Origin: Kribbella italica
GTDB taxonomy: Bacteria > Actinomycetota > Actinomycetes > Propionibacteriales > Kribbellaceae
Length of the DNA stretch: 64,000 nt
Direction of reading: 5' to 3'
NCBI RefSeq assembly: GCF_014205135.1
Contig: NZ_JACHMY010000001.1
Span: 310,001 to 374,000, forward strand
In this document: positions 7,476 through 16,178 of the stretch, in pieces
Layout: each line of letters starts with the position of its first letter
Numbering within the stretch: the first letter of the stretch is position 1
The notes under the pieces: model-generated
What the model saw: the letters and a program-made list of their open reading frames with translations, nothing else
Told to the model about the DNA's origin: nothing
The model's database searches: none
Program-made: the position numbers and the translations under genes

Positions 7476-8105
7476 TCAGTCGCCTGGGGGCAGGTGAGTG
7501 GTGTTGTTCAGGGACTCGATGGTTCGGTAGTGGTAGCGGTCGTCTTCCTGGAGGGTGGTGATGCCTCCGCTGGTGGAGCGGAAGGAGGCGTAGCCGGTGG
7601 AGTCGACCGGGAAGCGGAGCCAGGCGCAGAGGACGAAGGTCAGGGCTGTGCCGTGGGTGACGATGACTTGGTGGGGGGAGTTGCGGGCGAGGATCTGGTC
7701 GACGGCGCGGTAGGCGCGGTGGGCCAGGGCGGCTCTGGTTTCGGCGCCTTCGATGCCTTCGTTGTGGTGGAGGCGTTCGCCGGAGGCCGGTGGGAAGACG
7801 AAGCGGTCGTTCAGCCACTGTTGGGGCTTGCCGCCGGCGAGGCCGTAGGACTTTTCGCGGAGGTCGGTCATGAGGACGGGGGTGAGTCCTAGCTTCAACG
7901 CGATGGCCTCGGCGGTCTGGGTGGTGCGTTTGAGGTCTGAGGTGAAGAGGTCGGCGCCGGGTGGGACGAGTTCGGCGAGGCGGTTGGCGATTGCGGAGGC
8001 CTGCCGGTGGCCTCGGGGCGTGAGCTCGGAGTCGAACTGACCGCCGACGACGCGGTCGACGTGGTGCGTGGCCTCGGGGTGCGTGACGACGTACAGGGTT
8101 CTCAT
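7476..8105 (-). CDS. Histidine phosphatase family protein
   Basis: 209 residues from ATG 8105, with GAGGACACG upstream. The phosphoglycerate-mutase fold is recognisable: VVTHPEATHHV at residues 6-16 corresponds to the RHG motif, keeping His9 but with Thr and Pro in place of Arg and Gly; then SELTPRGHRQA, TSDLKRTTQTAEAIA and the second His in VIVTHGTAL. The changed motif recurs in an actinobacterial subfamily as I recall, so it is probably functional but with altered substrate. The longer open frame upstream (to 8258) has no support. Confidence 0.75.
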   Translation of the reverse strand: MRTLYVVTHPEATHHVDRVVGGQFDSELTPRGHRQASAIANRLAELVPPGADLFTSDLKRTTQTAEAIALKLGLTPVLMTDLREKSYGLAGGKPQQWLNDRFVFPPASGERLHHNEGIEGAETRAALAHRAYRAVDQILARNSPHQVIVTHGTALTFVLCAWLRFPVDSTGYASFRSTSGGITTLQEDDRYHYRTIESLNNTTHLPPGD

Positions 8106-8147
8106 CGTGTCCTCTTCTGTCGATCCCGGCGAGGGAGGAATCCTGAT

Positions 8148-8478
8148 GTGCGCGGGCGGCCGGACAGGGTGTGGATCACCAGTCTGGGCATCCTGGTCAT
8201 CCGGGTGGGCAACTTTCTGCCGGTGTTCATCGTGCTCTATCTGACCGGGCGCGGGCACTCGGCGGGCGCCGCGGGTTTGTGCTGGGTGTGTCCGGGGTGG
8301 GCAACGCTGCGGGTGGGGATCTCGCCGACAAGATCGGCCGGCCGCGGCGGCGATCGGCGGCGCCGTCTACGCGATCGGCCCCTGGGCGCTCTGGGGCTTG
8401 ATCGCCGCTGCCGGGCTGCTCTCCGCGCAATTGGCGCTGCCACGGCGTCGATCTGCGGCGCCGCCGTTCGACCTGTAG
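8148..8478 (+). pseudogene. Decayed MFS transporter remnant
   Basis: Pieces of one MFS protein appear in three frames in the correct order. From GTG 8148 (GGAGG at the right distance) one frame reads TSLGILVIRVGNFLPVFIVL, a typical TM1, as far as GRGHSAGAAG. The next frame continues with FVLGVSGVGNAAGGDLADKI, the TM2 and loop. A third frame from about 8345 reads AVYAIGPWALWGLIAAAGLL, a typical last helix, and ends at TAG 8476. The middle of the protein (about TM3-TM11) is missing. So there is at least one frameshift plus a large internal deletion. Confidence 0.8.
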
Positions 8479-8523
8479 GTGCCGGCGGTCAACGGGACCG
8501 CCGTACGCCGAAAGGAACGAACG

Positions 8524-9162
8524 ATGTCCACTGCAACGATCACCGCACCCAAGGTCGAAACGCTCGGAGCGCTCGCACTAGCCGGTCCGCTCTGGGCCGT
8601 CGTCGCGCTCGGCCAGGCCGCGACGCGGGACGGGTTCGACCTCACTCGTCATCCGCTGAGCATGTTGTCGACCGGGTCGCTCGGCTGGTTGCAGATCACT
8701 AACTTCGTCGTTGCCGGGGCTCTTGCGATCGTCGGTGCGCGTGGGATCGGTTGGGCGACCGGGAGTAAATGGGCGCCACGCTTGGTGACGGCGTACGGCG
8801 TGGGCTACATCTTGGCCGGCGTCTTCGTGCTGGACGCCGGTGACGGATTTCCGGCGGGTACGCCGCTGGGGGCGCCTGCGACGATCAGTTGGCATGCGAT
8901 CGCCCACCTGCTGGCCGGCACGATCGCGTTCGCCGCGCTGACCGCTGTGCTGTTCGTGCTCGGTCGGTTCTTTGCTCGGCGCGGTGAGCGCGGCTGGGCG
9001 TGGGTCGCTCGCAGCGGTGGTGCCGCGGTGATCCTCGCGGACGTCGCGTCGATGGCCGGAGTGCCTGCGGCGTCCGCGGTGCTGGCGACGGGCGTCATCT
9101 ACGCGATGCTGATCCTGTCGGGCGCGGCCCTGAAGCTGAGGGGTGAGCAGGCGGCGGCCTGA
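8524..9162 (+). CDS. DUF998-type membrane protein
   Basis: 212 residues from ATG 8524, which follows AAAGGAACGAACG. About six hydrophobic segments and the DUF998-like run FDLTRHPLSMLSTGSLGWLQ near residue 40 place it in this uncharacterised membrane family. It lies just upstream of the SARP-type regulator (44 bp) and immediately after the MFS remnant. Role unknown. Confidence 0.75.
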   Translation: MSTATITAPKVETLGALALAGPLWAVVALGQAATRDGFDLTRHPLSMLSTGSLGWLQITNFVVAGALAIVGARGIGWATGSKWAPRLVTAYGVGYILAGVFVLDAGDGFPAGTPLGAPATISWHAIAHLLAGTIAFAALTAVLFVLGRFFARRGERGWAWVARSGGAAVILADVASMAGVPAASAVLATGVIYAMLILSGAALKLRGEQAAA

Positions 9163-9205
9163 AGCCAAGGCGTGCGGGTACACCCGCGCGTGGCAAGATC
9201 AGCGG

Positions 9206-12200
9206 GTGCAGATCGGGATGCTTGGGCCGTTCGAGGTGCGGATCGGCGACGGTGCTGTCGCCGACGTACCGGGCGCTCGGTTGCGCGGGTTGCTGATCGC
9301 GCTGGCGCTGCGGCCGGGGCAGGTGGTGCCGAAGGCGACGCTGGTCGACTGGATCTGGGGCGAGAACCCGCCCGCGGAGGCCGCGAACGCCTTGCAGCGG
9401 TTGGTTTCGCGGCTGCGGAAGGCATTGCCGGAGGGTGTGGTCGAGGGGCATCCGGAGGGGTATCGGCTGGTGGTCGAGCCGGACGCGGTGGATGCTGTCA
9501 GGTTCGAGCGGTTGGTCAGCCAGGCGCGGCAGGATCCGGGGCTGCTGGGTGAGGCGCTCGGGTTGTGGCGCGGTGCGGCGATGCAGGACATCGGGCTGCA
9601 GGACAGTACGGCGTACGACGCGGCGGTGACGCGGCTCGACGGGCTTCGGCTGTCGGCGTTGGAGGACCGGTACGACGCGCAGAGCGGCGCCGAGCTGGTG
9701 CCGGAGCTGACCGACCTTGTCGCCGCCCACCCGGTGCGCGAGCGGCTGGTCGCCGCGCTGATGCGGGCCCTCGCCGCGGCTGGGCGGAACGCCGACGCCC
9801 TGCAGGTCTTCGAGCGGACTCGGCAGGCTCTCGCCGATGAGCTGGGGGTCGATCCGTCGCCGGAGTTGTCGGCGGTACATGTCGCTCTGCTGCGCGGCGA
9901 GATGGGGCGGAAGCCGGAAGAGCGCAAGACCAACCTGCGGGCCGAGCTGACGAGCTTCGTCGGCAAGGAGTCGGATCTCGCCAAGGTTCGTGAGCTGGTC
10001 GCCGGGCATCGGTTGACGACGCTGGTCGGGCCGGGCGGCGCGGGGAAGACGAGGCTGGCTGCAGAAACCGCCCGCACTCTGATTGACGGTGTGCCTGACG
10101 GCGTCTGGATGGTCGAGCTCGCGCCGATCAGCGCGGACAGCGACGTTGCGCAGGCGACGCTCGCCGCGGTCGGCCTTCGCGACGGGCTGCTCGGTGACCC
10201 GACGGATCTCGACCCGACCGATCGGTTCGTGAACGCGTTCCGTGACCGTGAAGCGCTCCTCATCCTCGACAACTGCGAGCACGTGATCGAGTCGGCCGCC
10301 GCCTTCGCTCACCGGGTGCTCGGCGAGTGCCCGAAGCTGCGGATCATCGCGACCAGCCGGGAGTCGCTCGGCATCACTGGCGAAGCCCTGTGGCGAGTCC
10401 TGCCGCTCACGCTGCCGTCGACAACCGCCGACACCGACGAGATCGAAGCCTCCGCCGCGGTCCGCCTGCTGCGCGACCGAGCAGGTGCCGTGGGCAAGGA
10501 GCTGACAGACGTACAGACCATGGCCCGCGTCTGCCGGGCACTCGACGGCATGCCGCTGGCGATCGAGTTGGCCGCGGCCCGGTTGCGCACGATGTCCCTC
10601 GACCAGCTCGCCGACCGCCTCGACGACATCTTCCGGCTGCTCACCGGCGGCAGCCGTACGGCGCTCCCGAGGCAACGAACGCTCCGAGCGGTGATCGACT
10701 GGAGCTGGGAGCTGCTCAGCGACGCCGAACGCGCCGTGCTGCGCCGGCTCTCCGTGTTCTCCGGCGGCGCCAGCCTGGAAGCCGCCGAGCGAGTCTGCGC
10801 CGGCGACACCGTCGAGTCCTGGCAGGTCCTCGAACTCCTGACGGCCCTCACCGAGAAATCCCTGATCGTTGCCGACGGCGACAAGTACCGGCTGCTCGGC
10901 ACCATCCGCGAGTACGGCGTCCAGCGCCTCGCCGAGGCCGGAGAGGCAACTACCGCCCGTCACGCCCACCTCGCCTACTTCACCGAGCTCGCCGAGACCG
11001 CCGAGCCCTACTTCCGTCGAGCCGAGCAGCTGGAATGGCTGGCGACGCTCGCGGCCGACCACGACAACCTCAGCGCGGCGATGCGCGGAGCGATCGCCGC
11101 CGGCGAGGCCCAGAGCGCGATGCGGCTCGCGGCCGCGGCCGGTCTGTACTGGTGGCTCAGCGGGAACAAGGCCGAGGGCAACGAGTTGGTGATGGCCGCC
11201 ACCAGGACGCCCGGCGAGGTGACCGACGAGGTGCGGGCGATGGTGTACGTCATCGTCGTGACGTTCCTCAACAGCGGGCCGGGCGACGAGCACCACGCGG
11301 AGGAGTGGATCCACGAGGCATACCGGATCAGCCGGCGCACACAGCTCGTCAGCCCGGTGCTCGCCCTGATCGCCCCGCTCGAACACATGCTGCGAGCGCC
11401 CGGCGACATCCTGTCCGCGTGGGAGCCGATGCTCGGCAGCGAGGATCCGTGGGTCCGCGCGATGGGCCGTTTGCAGCTGGGCAAGATGCGCGGCGTACTC
11501 GGCCACGGTGGTTTCGAGGCCGACGCGCAGCTCGAACTGGCGGTCACCGCGTTCCGCGCACTCGGCGAGCGGTTCGGGATCTCGTTCGCGATCACCGAGC
11601 TGGCCGAACGGATCGCCACCCGGGGCGAGTTCGAGCGGGCCTGCGAGTACTACGACGAAGCCGTTGCCGTCATCACCGAACTCGGGTCCTTCGACGACGC
11701 GATCCGGATGCGCTCGCGCCAGGCCCAGCTGTACTGGTTGCTGGGCGATGCCGGGGCGAGCACTACCGCGATGGCCGAGGCCCAGCAGTACGCCGACCGG
11801 GTCAACTGGCCGGGATCGCTGGCCATGCTCGCGTTGTCGAAGGCGGAGCTGGCCCGCTGGGCCGGTGAGACCGACGAGGCGCTGAAGCAGATCCAGCTCC
11901 TGGCCACCCTGCTCGGTGACGAAGCGAAGCAGCCGCACGTCAGCGCGACGACCGAGACGTTGCTCGCCTATGTCACCGAGGATCTCGGCGCAGCGCGCGA
12001 GCACCTCCGAGCGGCCTGCCAGGCGGCGAGTTCGGCCGGGCACGCGCCCGTGATCGCGGGCGTCCTCGTCGGGCTGGCGAACCTGGCGTTGCGCCGCGAC
12101 CAGGACGAGCTCGCCGTACGGTTGCTCGCGGCAAGCACCGCCGTACGGGGCCTGCCGGACCGGTCGTTGCCGGACGAGGCCCGCATCGAGCAGACAGCGC

Positions 12201-12295
12201 GAAGCCGCCTCGGCGACGTACGGTACGCCGAGGCGGCTGAGCAAGGCCGGGAGACCAGCTGGGATCAGCTGTTCGAGATCACGCTCGCTTCTTGA
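9206..12295 (+). CDS. AfsR/SARP-type regulator: HTH-BTAD-NB-ARC ATPase-TPR
   Basis: A large regulator of 1029 residues. Residues 1-90 form an OmpR-like DNA-binding domain (VQIGMLGPFEVRIGDG start), about 95-235 the BTAD domain (LVPELTDLVAAHPVRERLVA, then ALQVFERTRQALADELGVDP), and from about 270 an STAND ATPase with Walker A VGPGGAGKTRLA and Walker B LLILDNCEH; sensor-like ATSRESLGI and a winged helix (TLRAVIDWSWELL) follow. The C-terminal third is TPR-like. GTG 9206 fits the usual N-terminus. Such proteins activate secondary metabolism or stress genes. Its 3' end overlaps the convergent ABC permease by 17 bp. Confidence 0.85.
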   Translation: MQIGMLGPFEVRIGDGAVADVPGARLRGLLIALALRPGQVVPKATLVDWIWGENPPAEAANALQRLVSRLRKALPEGVVEGHPEGYRLVVEPDAVDAVRFERLVSQARQDPGLLGEALGLWRGAAMQDIGLQDSTAYDAAVTRLDGLRLSALEDRYDAQSGAELVPELTDLVAAHPVRERLVAALMRALAAAGRNADALQVFERTRQALADELGVDPSPELSAVHVALLRGEMGRKPEERKTNLRAELTSFVGKESDLAKVRELVAGHRLTTLVGPGGAGKTRLAAETARTLIDGVPDGVWMVELAPISADSDVAQATLAAVGLRDGLLGDPTDLDPTDRFVNAFRDREALLILDNCEHVIESAAAFAHRVLGECPKLRIIATSRESLGITGEALWRVLPLTLPSTTADTDEIEASAAVRLLRDRAGAVGKELTDVQTMARVCRALDGMPLAIELAAARLRTMSLDQLADRLDDIFRLLTGGSRTALPRQRTLRAVIDWSWELLSDAERAVLRRLSVFSGGASLEAAERVCAGDTVESWQVLELLTALTEKSLIVADGDKYRLLGTIREYGVQRLAEAGEATTARHAHLAYFTELAETAEPYFRRAEQLEWLATLAADHDNLSAAMRGAIAAGEAQSAMRLAAAAGLYWWLSGNKAEGNELVMAATRTPGEVTDEVRAMVYVIVVTFLNSGPGDEHHAEEWIHEAYRISRRTQLVSPVLALIAPLEHMLRAPGDILSAWEPMLGSEDPWVRAMGRLQLGKMRGVLGHGGFEADAQLELAVTAFRALGERFGISFAITELAERIATRGEFERACEYYDEAVAVITELGSFDDAIRMRSRQAQLYWLLGDAGASTTAMAEAQQYADRVNWPGSLAMLALSKAELARWAGETDEALKQIQLLATLLGDEAKQPHVSATTETLLAYVTEDLGAAREHLRAACQAASSAGHAPVIAGVLVGLANLALRRDQDELAVRLLAASTAVRGLPDRSLPDEARIEQTARSRLGDVRYAEAAEQGRETSWDQLFEITLAS

Positions 12296-13028
12296 ACGTC
12301 GCCGACGCCCACAGGTAGCCGACCAGCGCGATCCCGAAGCACCAGGCCAGCGCGGTCAGCACGTCGCTCGTCTGCGGCGTACCGTTCAGGAAGCCGCGCA
12401 GGGCCTCGATGATCGGCGTGAACGGCTGGTACTGCGCGAACTGCTTGATGCCCGGGCCCATCTTGTCCGCCGGAACGATCGCGCTGCTGAAGAACGGCAG
12501 CATGATCAGCGGTACGGCGGCGAACGCGGCCGTCTCCGGCGACTTCGAGGCCAGGCCCAGAGCGACGGTCAGCCACGCGGTCGCGAAACCGAGCAGCAGG
12601 ACCAGGCCGATCACGCCCAGCCAGTCGACGAAACCCGCCGACGGGCTGAAGCCCAGCAGGAAGGCGACGCCGACCAAGGCCGCGATGGCGATCACGTTGG
12701 TCAGCACGCTGGCGACGACCTTGCCGGTCAGGACCGCGTGCCGGGGAACGTCCATCACCTTGAACCGGTTGATGATGCCCTTGGTCATGTCGGCGTTCAC
12801 CGCGACCGCCGTACCGCCGAGTCCGTAGCAGATCGCCAGCAGCATCATGCCCGGCGTCGCGTAGTCGATGTAGTCGACGCCGACGCTGAACGCGTCACCG
12901 AGCACGTACACGAACATGAACAGCATGATCACCGGCATCAGGACGGCGTTGAAGACCGAGGTCGGGTTGCGGGCGACGTGCCGGAAGTCGCGCTGCAGCA
13001 TGACGAGTGAGTGGGACTTGGCGCTCAT
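12279..13028 (-). CDS. ABC-2 type exporter permease (DrrB-like)
   Basis: 249 residues with about six transmembrane helices and the ABC-2 pattern (MLQRDFRHVARNPTSVFNAV; TAAFAAVPLIMLPFFSSAIV; QPFTPIIEALRGFLNG). The ATG at 13028 overlaps the stop of the ATPase gene (ATGA), so the two subunits are coupled. It should form the membrane part of a drug or lipid exporter of the daunorubicin-resistance type. Confidence 0.88.
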   Translation of the reverse strand: MSAKSHSLVMLQRDFRHVARNPTSVFNAVLMPVIMLFMFVYVLGDAFSVGVDYIDYATPGMMLLAICYGLGGTAVAVNADMTKGIINRFKVMDVPRHAVLTGKVVASVLTNVIAIAALVGVAFLLGFSPSAGFVDWLGVIGLVLLLGFATAWLTVALGLASKSPETAAFAAVPLIMLPFFSSAIVPADKMGPGIKQFAQYQPFTPIIEALRGFLNGTPQTSDVLTALAWCFGIALVGYLWASATFKKRA

Positions 13029-13957
13029 GATGCGACTACCTCCGTGGTGTGGCCGGTAAGGGCGAGGAACACGTCGTCGAGATCGGGGGTGTGGACGGAG
13101 AACTCCTCGGCGCTCAGCTCGTACTCGTCGAGCCGGTCGAGCACGCCGCGCAGCGACTTGGTGCCGCCGTCGCTCGGGACCTTGAGCGCGAGGGCCTCGT
13201 CGTCGCGGGTGGCGTCGGGGAACAGCCGCGACGCCGCGTCGAGTTCGGCCGGGGTGGTGAAGCGCAGCCGGACGTGCGTTCCGGGGAGCTGACGCTTCAG
13301 CTCGTCGGGGGTGCCTTGGGCAACGAGCCGGCCCTGGTCCAGGACGGCGATCCGGTCGGCGAGCTGGTCGGCCTCCTCGAGGTACTGCGTGGTGAGAAAG
13401 ACGGTCACGCCGTCGGCCACGAGCTCGCGGATGATCGTCCACATCGTCCGCCGGCTCCGCGGGTCGAGACCGGTCGTCGGCTCGTCCAGGAAGATGATCT
13501 GCGGGTTCCCGACCAGCGTCATCGCCAGGTCGAGCTTGCGGCTCATGCCGCCGGAGTACGTCGACACCGCCTTGTCCGCGGACCCGGTCAGGTCGAACCG
13601 GTCGAGCAGCTTCTGTACGACGTCGCCGTCGACCGACCGGCTCAGGTCGACCATCAGCTGCAGGTTCTCCCGACCGGTCAGCAGCTCGTCGACCGCCGCG
13701 AACTGCCCGGTCACGCCGATCGCCGCCCGCACCGCCTTGGCGTCGGTCTGTACGTCGTACCCGGCCACCCGCGCTGTCCCGCCGTCGGCCCCGATCAACG
13801 TCGTCAGCACGTTCACCGTCGTCGTCTTGCCCGCGCCGTTCGGCCCGAGCAACGAGAAGATCGACCCGGCCGGTACCTCCAGATCGATGCCGTCCAGCAC
13901 GACCTTGTCCTTGAACGCCTTCCGCAGCCCCGAGACCGCGATCGCTGTGCTTGTCAT
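13025..13957 (-). CDS. ABC exporter ATP-binding protein (DrrA-like)
   Basis: 310 residues with Walker A GPNGAGKTTTVN (residues about 37-48), the signature STYSGGMSRKLDLAM, Walker B IIFLDEPTTGLDP and the DrrA-type C-terminal extension after residue 220. ATG 13957 was chosen because it begins the ABC fold directly; the upstream frame only shadows the VOC gene. It powers the downstream ABC-2 permease. Members of this family export antibiotics such as anthracyclines; the substrate here is unknown. Confidence 0.9.
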   Translation of the reverse strand: MTSTAIAVSGLRKAFKDKVVLDGIDLEVPAGSIFSLLGPNGAGKTTTVNVLTTLIGADGGTARVAGYDVQTDAKAVRAAIGVTGQFAAVDELLTGRENLQLMVDLSRSVDGDVVQKLLDRFDLTGSADKAVSTYSGGMSRKLDLAMTLVGNPQIIFLDEPTTGLDPRSRRTMWTIIRELVADGVTVFLTTQYLEEADQLADRIAVLDQGRLVAQGTPDELKRQLPGTHVRLRFTTPAELDAASRLFPDATRDDEALALKVPSDGGTKSLRGVLDRLDEYELSAEEFSVHTPDLDDVFLALTGHTTEVVAS

Positions 13958-14035
13958 GGGAAGAGCTTCATCGCGCCCGCTGACATGGCTCCGCCACCGT
14001 CCTGACACGCCCTGACACCGGCCTAGGATGCGGTC

Positions 14036-14779
14036 ATGGCGACCCGGCTGGTGCAGATCTCGGTGAAGGCTCAGGACAAGTCCGCGCTCGGGCGGTTCTG
14101 GGCGGAGGCGCTCGGCTGGAAGGTCACCGACGAGCCGGACGAGACGAACGTCGAGCCGAAGGGCGTCGAGTACCCGGACGCGACGGCCGTCTACATCGAC
14201 GTACTCGCGGTGCCGGCGCCGAAGACGGTGAAGAACCGGGTCCATCTCGACCTCGCGTCCAGCTCTCCGGAGCATCAGCAGGAGCTGGTGGCACGGCTTC
14301 GTGGGCTCGGGGCGACGCCGGTGGACATCGGTCAGGGGGACGTCCCGTGGACGGTGCTGGCCGATCCGGAGGGGAACGAGTTCTGCGTGCTGGAGCCGCG
14401 GGAGATCTACCGCGACACCGGGCCGGTGGCCGCGGTGGTGGTCGACTGCACGGATCCCCGGGCGATGGCCCGCTTCTGGGGCGAGGCCATGGACTGGGTG
14501 GTTGGGGAGGTGACGGACGACTCGGCGACGTTGCGTTCGGCGCGGGGCGTCGGGCCGTACTTGGAGTTCCTGCGCGTCCCGGACGCGAAGAGCGGGCTGA
14601 ACCGCATCCACCTGGACCTTCGGCCGTACGCCGGTGACGACCACCCGGCTGAGGCGGACCGGCTGCGGAGTCTCGGCGCCACCGACCTCGACATCGGCCA
14701 GGGCGACGTCCCGTGGACGGTCTTCACCGACCCGGAGGACAACGAGTTCTGCTTGCTCACGCCGTTGGGCAGCCGCTGA
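14036..14779 (+). CDS. Two-domain VOC (glyoxalase-like) protein
   Basis: 247 residues made of two homologous halves: each ends with a near-identical block, DIGQGDVPWTVLADPEGNEF and DIGQGDVPWTVFTDPEDNEF, around residues 97-116 and 222-241. Each half has the VOC pattern of an FW..AL start (ALGRFWAEALGW, AMARFWGEAMDW) and a RVHLDL/RIHLDL strand. It looks like an internal duplication giving one pseudo-dimeric barrel. Possible roles are binding or detoxifying a small hydrophobic compound; no substrate can be named. Confidence 0.85.
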   Translation: MATRLVQISVKAQDKSALGRFWAEALGWKVTDEPDETNVEPKGVEYPDATAVYIDVLAVPAPKTVKNRVHLDLASSSPEHQQELVARLRGLGATPVDIGQGDVPWTVLADPEGNEFCVLEPREIYRDTGPVAAVVVDCTDPRAMARFWGEAMDWVVGEVTDDSATLRSARGVGPYLEFLRVPDAKSGLNRIHLDLRPYAGDDHPAEADRLRSLGATDLDIGQGDVPWTVFTDPEDNEFCLLTPLGSR

Positions 14780-14875
14780 GCGCTCGCGGGCCGGTCTGCC
14801 GAGCACTCTCGACTATCGAGTGGGTCAGGCGCGTTTTCTGACCAATAGCCCGACCGTCCACGGGATGCTCACACC

Positions 14876-15358
14876 TCAGGGCCGCTCGGCAGCGGGGTCG
14901 AGTTCCTTCGCCGCGCGCCGTAGCATCTGCCGCACCATCGGCGGGTGCAGGAGGCGCACCGGTGCGAAGTACAGCCGGCCGAGCAGGTTGTGAATCTGGA
15001 CGATCGTGATCACCTCCACCGCACCGTCGACGCACCGGATCGAGGCCCTGAAGTCCAGGTGCTTGTCGTCGGTGCCGATCAGCGCCTCGTGCTCGTTCGA
15101 CGCGCGCACCCGAAAGGAATGCTCCGCTGCGGTGCGGATGCCGAACAGGGCGACCGCTCGGTCGCGAAGGGCGAGCGCTGAGGCCACCCACGCCGGTGGC
15201 CGGTGAAAGAGTTCGCTCGTCCACGCCAAGGGGTCGGTGGACGCCGACGGACCGACCGGCTGACGCTGGCAGTCGCTCCAATCCGCCTGCACACCGCAGG
15301 CGGCGAGCAGGGCGGACCCGGGCTTGGACGTGGCATCCGCAGGGTGCTGGTCGGTCAT
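14876..15358 (-). CDS. DUF2867-type protein
   Basis: 160 residues from ATG 15358 with GAGAGGACCACG upstream. The C-terminal half (HSFRVRASNEHEALIGTDDK, then VITIVQIHNLLGRLYFAPVR, then HPPMVRQMLRRAA) matches DUF2867, often seen as a tail of SDR-like proteins. It has no signal peptide. The gene is divergent from a TetR gene and its promoter carries a large palindrome, so it is very likely the TetR target. Confidence 0.75.
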   Translation of the reverse strand: MTDQHPADATSKPGSALLAACGVQADWSDCQRQPVGPSASTDPLAWTSELFHRPPAWVASALALRDRAVALFGIRTAAEHSFRVRASNEHEALIGTDDKHLDFRASIRCVDGAVEVITIVQIHNLLGRLYFAPVRLLHPPMVRQMLRRAAKELDPAAERP

Positions 15359-15374
15359 CGTGGTCCTCTCGGGT

Positions 15375-15410
15375 TCAAGATAGATACAGACGTGCACGTA
15401 TCTATCTTGA
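15375..15410. promoter_or_regulatory. 36-bp palindromic TetR operator candidate
   Basis: Perfect 13-bp arms TCAAGATAGATAC (15375-15387) and GTATCTATCTTGA (15398-15410) flank a 10-bp spacer. It sits 17 bp upstream of the DUF2867 start and 88 bp upstream of the TetR start, in the divergent promoter region. Confidence 0.8.
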
Positions 15411-15497
15411 GAGTAGCATTGCGGCGCTGATCCGCACCCGCGGAGATCTGCGGTCCCACGGCGACCGGTAGTGCGTCATGAACGAAGGTGGAACGAC

Positions 15498-16124
15498 GTG
15501 AGTGCTTCCGAAGGGCGCACCCAGCTCGAGCGACGAAGCCGAACCAGAGCCGCTCTGCTCTCGGCGGCCGCCCGTGGCATCTCCACCTACGGGTACGCCA
15601 ATCTGACGCTCGCCGGCGTGGCGAAGGAGGCCGGCTACACCCGGGGCGCGATCTACCACCAGTTCGAGGGCAAGGCCGAACTCGTCCTGGCGGTCGTGCA
15701 ATGGGTCGAAGAGACCTGGACGACCGAGGTACGCGACCCTGCGCTCGCCGAGTCCACCCCCCTTGCCTCGTTGATGGCGCTGGCCCGCGGTCACGCGATC
15801 TACTGCCGCCGCGACGTGGCCCGCGTCATGCTCAGCCTGCGCATCGAGTTCGCCGGTCAGGATCATCCGGTGGGACGAGCCGTCGCGTCGGTCATCGACG
15901 TCCTCGAGTCGGACTGCCGGACGCTCATCGCCGCCGCCCGGCGCGACGGCTCGATCCCCCCGGGACCGCCGGTGCGGCTGACGGCCGCCGCGTTCTCCGG
16001 AGTGCTGGAGGCCGTCGGGATCGAGCTCGCCGGACAGGCACCGCACGACGTCAAGCTCATGCGGCGTGCGGTGCGGGGCACGCTGGGCCTCCCCGCGGAC
16101 GAGCTTCCCGACCCTGCGCCTTAG
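15498..16124 (+). CDS. TetR-family repressor
   Basis: 208 residues from GTG 15498, which follows GGAACGAC. The N-terminal HTH is clear (RTRAALLSAAARGISTYGYA, LAGVAKEAGYTRGAIYHQFE), followed by a ligand-binding domain ending GTLGLPADELPDPAP. Divergent from the DUF2867 gene with a 36-bp palindrome between them, so autoregulation and control of that neighbour are likely. Confidence 0.9.
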   Translation: MSASEGRTQLERRSRTRAALLSAAARGISTYGYANLTLAGVAKEAGYTRGAIYHQFEGKAELVLAVVQWVEETWTTEVRDPALAESTPLASLMALARGHAIYCRRDVARVMLSLRIEFAGQDHPVGRAVASVIDVLESDCRTLIAAARRDGSIPPGPPVRLTAAAFSGVLEAVGIELAGQAPHDVKLMRRAVRGTLGLPADELPDPAP

Positions 16125-16178
16125 CCTCGATGGTTCGACCGAGTCGTGGTGGTGTTGGTCGGACAGGGTGGGGCCCTG

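Noticed and set aside
9095..12244. A minus-strand frame of over 1000 codons opposite the SARP gene
   Set aside because: Typical antisense shadow of a high-GC gene; the plus strand has clear domains and the minus product has none.
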